NCBI GenBank assembly: GCA_022496205.1
Contig: WTXD01000005.1
Coordinates: 620,001-684,000, forward strand
Reading direction: 5' to 3'
DNA length: 64,000 nucleotides
Origin: Gloeopeniophorella convolvens
Lineage: Eukaryota; Basidiomycota; Agaricomycetes; Russulales
The notes under the pieces are model-generated. The model saw only the letters and a program-made list of their open reading frames with translations, was not told the DNA's origin and searched no databases. Below, piece by piece: positions 63,476 through 64,000 of the stretch. Position numbers and translations under genes: made by a program. Within the stretch, counting starts at the first letter, position 1. Each line of letters begins with the position of its first letter.

Positions 63476-64000
63476 GATTGATTATCGCCGGTGGATCGCG
63501 CCACGGCCAAGAAGTCTCTCCGCCTGTACGTCTACACTTGTCGTTATTGCGACTTTGTAATACTGTATATCTCAGCCCTTGATACTGCCCGGCGATGGGG
63601 TCCACGAACCAAAGCTATAGCTTTGCCGCCAGTCTCTGATATCTCCGAAAGTATTTGCTGGTTTACAGTCATACACCGTCATCTTCTTGAGGTATAAGCG
63701 ACACAGGGCGCCCGGCGCTTCTCCTCGTGACCTCATCTTCGAGGAGAAGAAGCGTCAGAGTGGATGCCTTGTGTTTTTCCTCCTTTTGCGAAACATGCAG
63801 GGCGTTCATTCAAATGAAGATCACGAGGAAGGATGCGCGTCTAACCTACTCTGCCTTGCTTCACAGGTCCGGGCGCGAACGCCACCACAGAATGTCTAGG
63901 ACCACCTCGGCATTTCGCAAGAGCGCATGTGTTGCCTAGCTTCCGCAATTTTTTTTCGAGGTGCACCGGGAGTTCTGATATCTGTTGTACCGCGTCGCGT
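63476..64000. other. 3' flank of RPC2; possible start of an unseen gene
   Basis: No gene is supported. Short frames (63491-63697, 63687-63899) have no recognised domain. Stretches that look like GT-AG introns at 63690-63870 hint that part of a plus-strand gene may lie here, but without homology I cannot assign it. Confidence 0.35.

Overview
The window is nuclear DNA from a filamentous basidiomycete, most likely an agaricomycete. Genes have many 45-75 nt introns. It carries agaricomycete-type F-box genes, GH79 glycosidases, 8-cysteine hydrophobin-like genes, a farnesylated-pheromone precursor gene and STE3-type pheromone receptor remnants. I cannot name the species.

Layout. 0-10.3 kb is conserved housekeeping sequence: a KIN4/MARK-type kinase (+), an integrase-zinc-finger protein (-), GAPDH with a 5-nt microexon (-) and a four-TM membrane protein (-). 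10.9-15.1 kb holds two tandem F-box genes with the same five-exon structure. 15.5-34.2 kb is an accessory block: four diverged tandem copies (A-D) of a roughly 3-kb segment. Each starts with a hydrophobin-like gene on the minus strand, followed by a long non-coding 5' flank. Copies A, B and C have intact hydrophobin coding regions and D is frameshifted. Between the copies lie broken STE3 receptor sequences: a nearly full-length receptor pseudogene (23.5-25.2 kb), a tail-only remnant (19.0-19.3 kb), and a RhoGEF (DH-PH) pseudogene joined to a receptor TM7/tail (28.1-30.6 kb). Copy D ends exactly at the 3' end of an intact membrane-protein gene (34.2-35.2 kb), and copy B carries a short remnant of the same 3' end.

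From 36 kb the sequence returns to single-copy genes: a secreted seven-repeat Ish1/Msc1 protein (-), an intron-containing tRNA-Lys(CUU) (-) and an amino-acid permease (+). Two GH79 paralogues (-) follow, flanking a long disordered protein (+). Next come an overlooked 54-codon pheromone precursor ending in CVVA (-), the nucleoporin NUP192/NUP205 (+), the Golgi protein SFT2 (-) and RNA polymerase III subunit 2 (+).

The functional thread is a lipopeptide pheromone gene plus several dead STE3 receptor copies within 27 kb. This suggests a mating-type-B-like or ancestral pheromone/receptor region that was reshaped by segmental duplication together with a hydrophobin gene. All gene models were read by eye from splice signals and reading-frame continuity. 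Nothing was run against a database.
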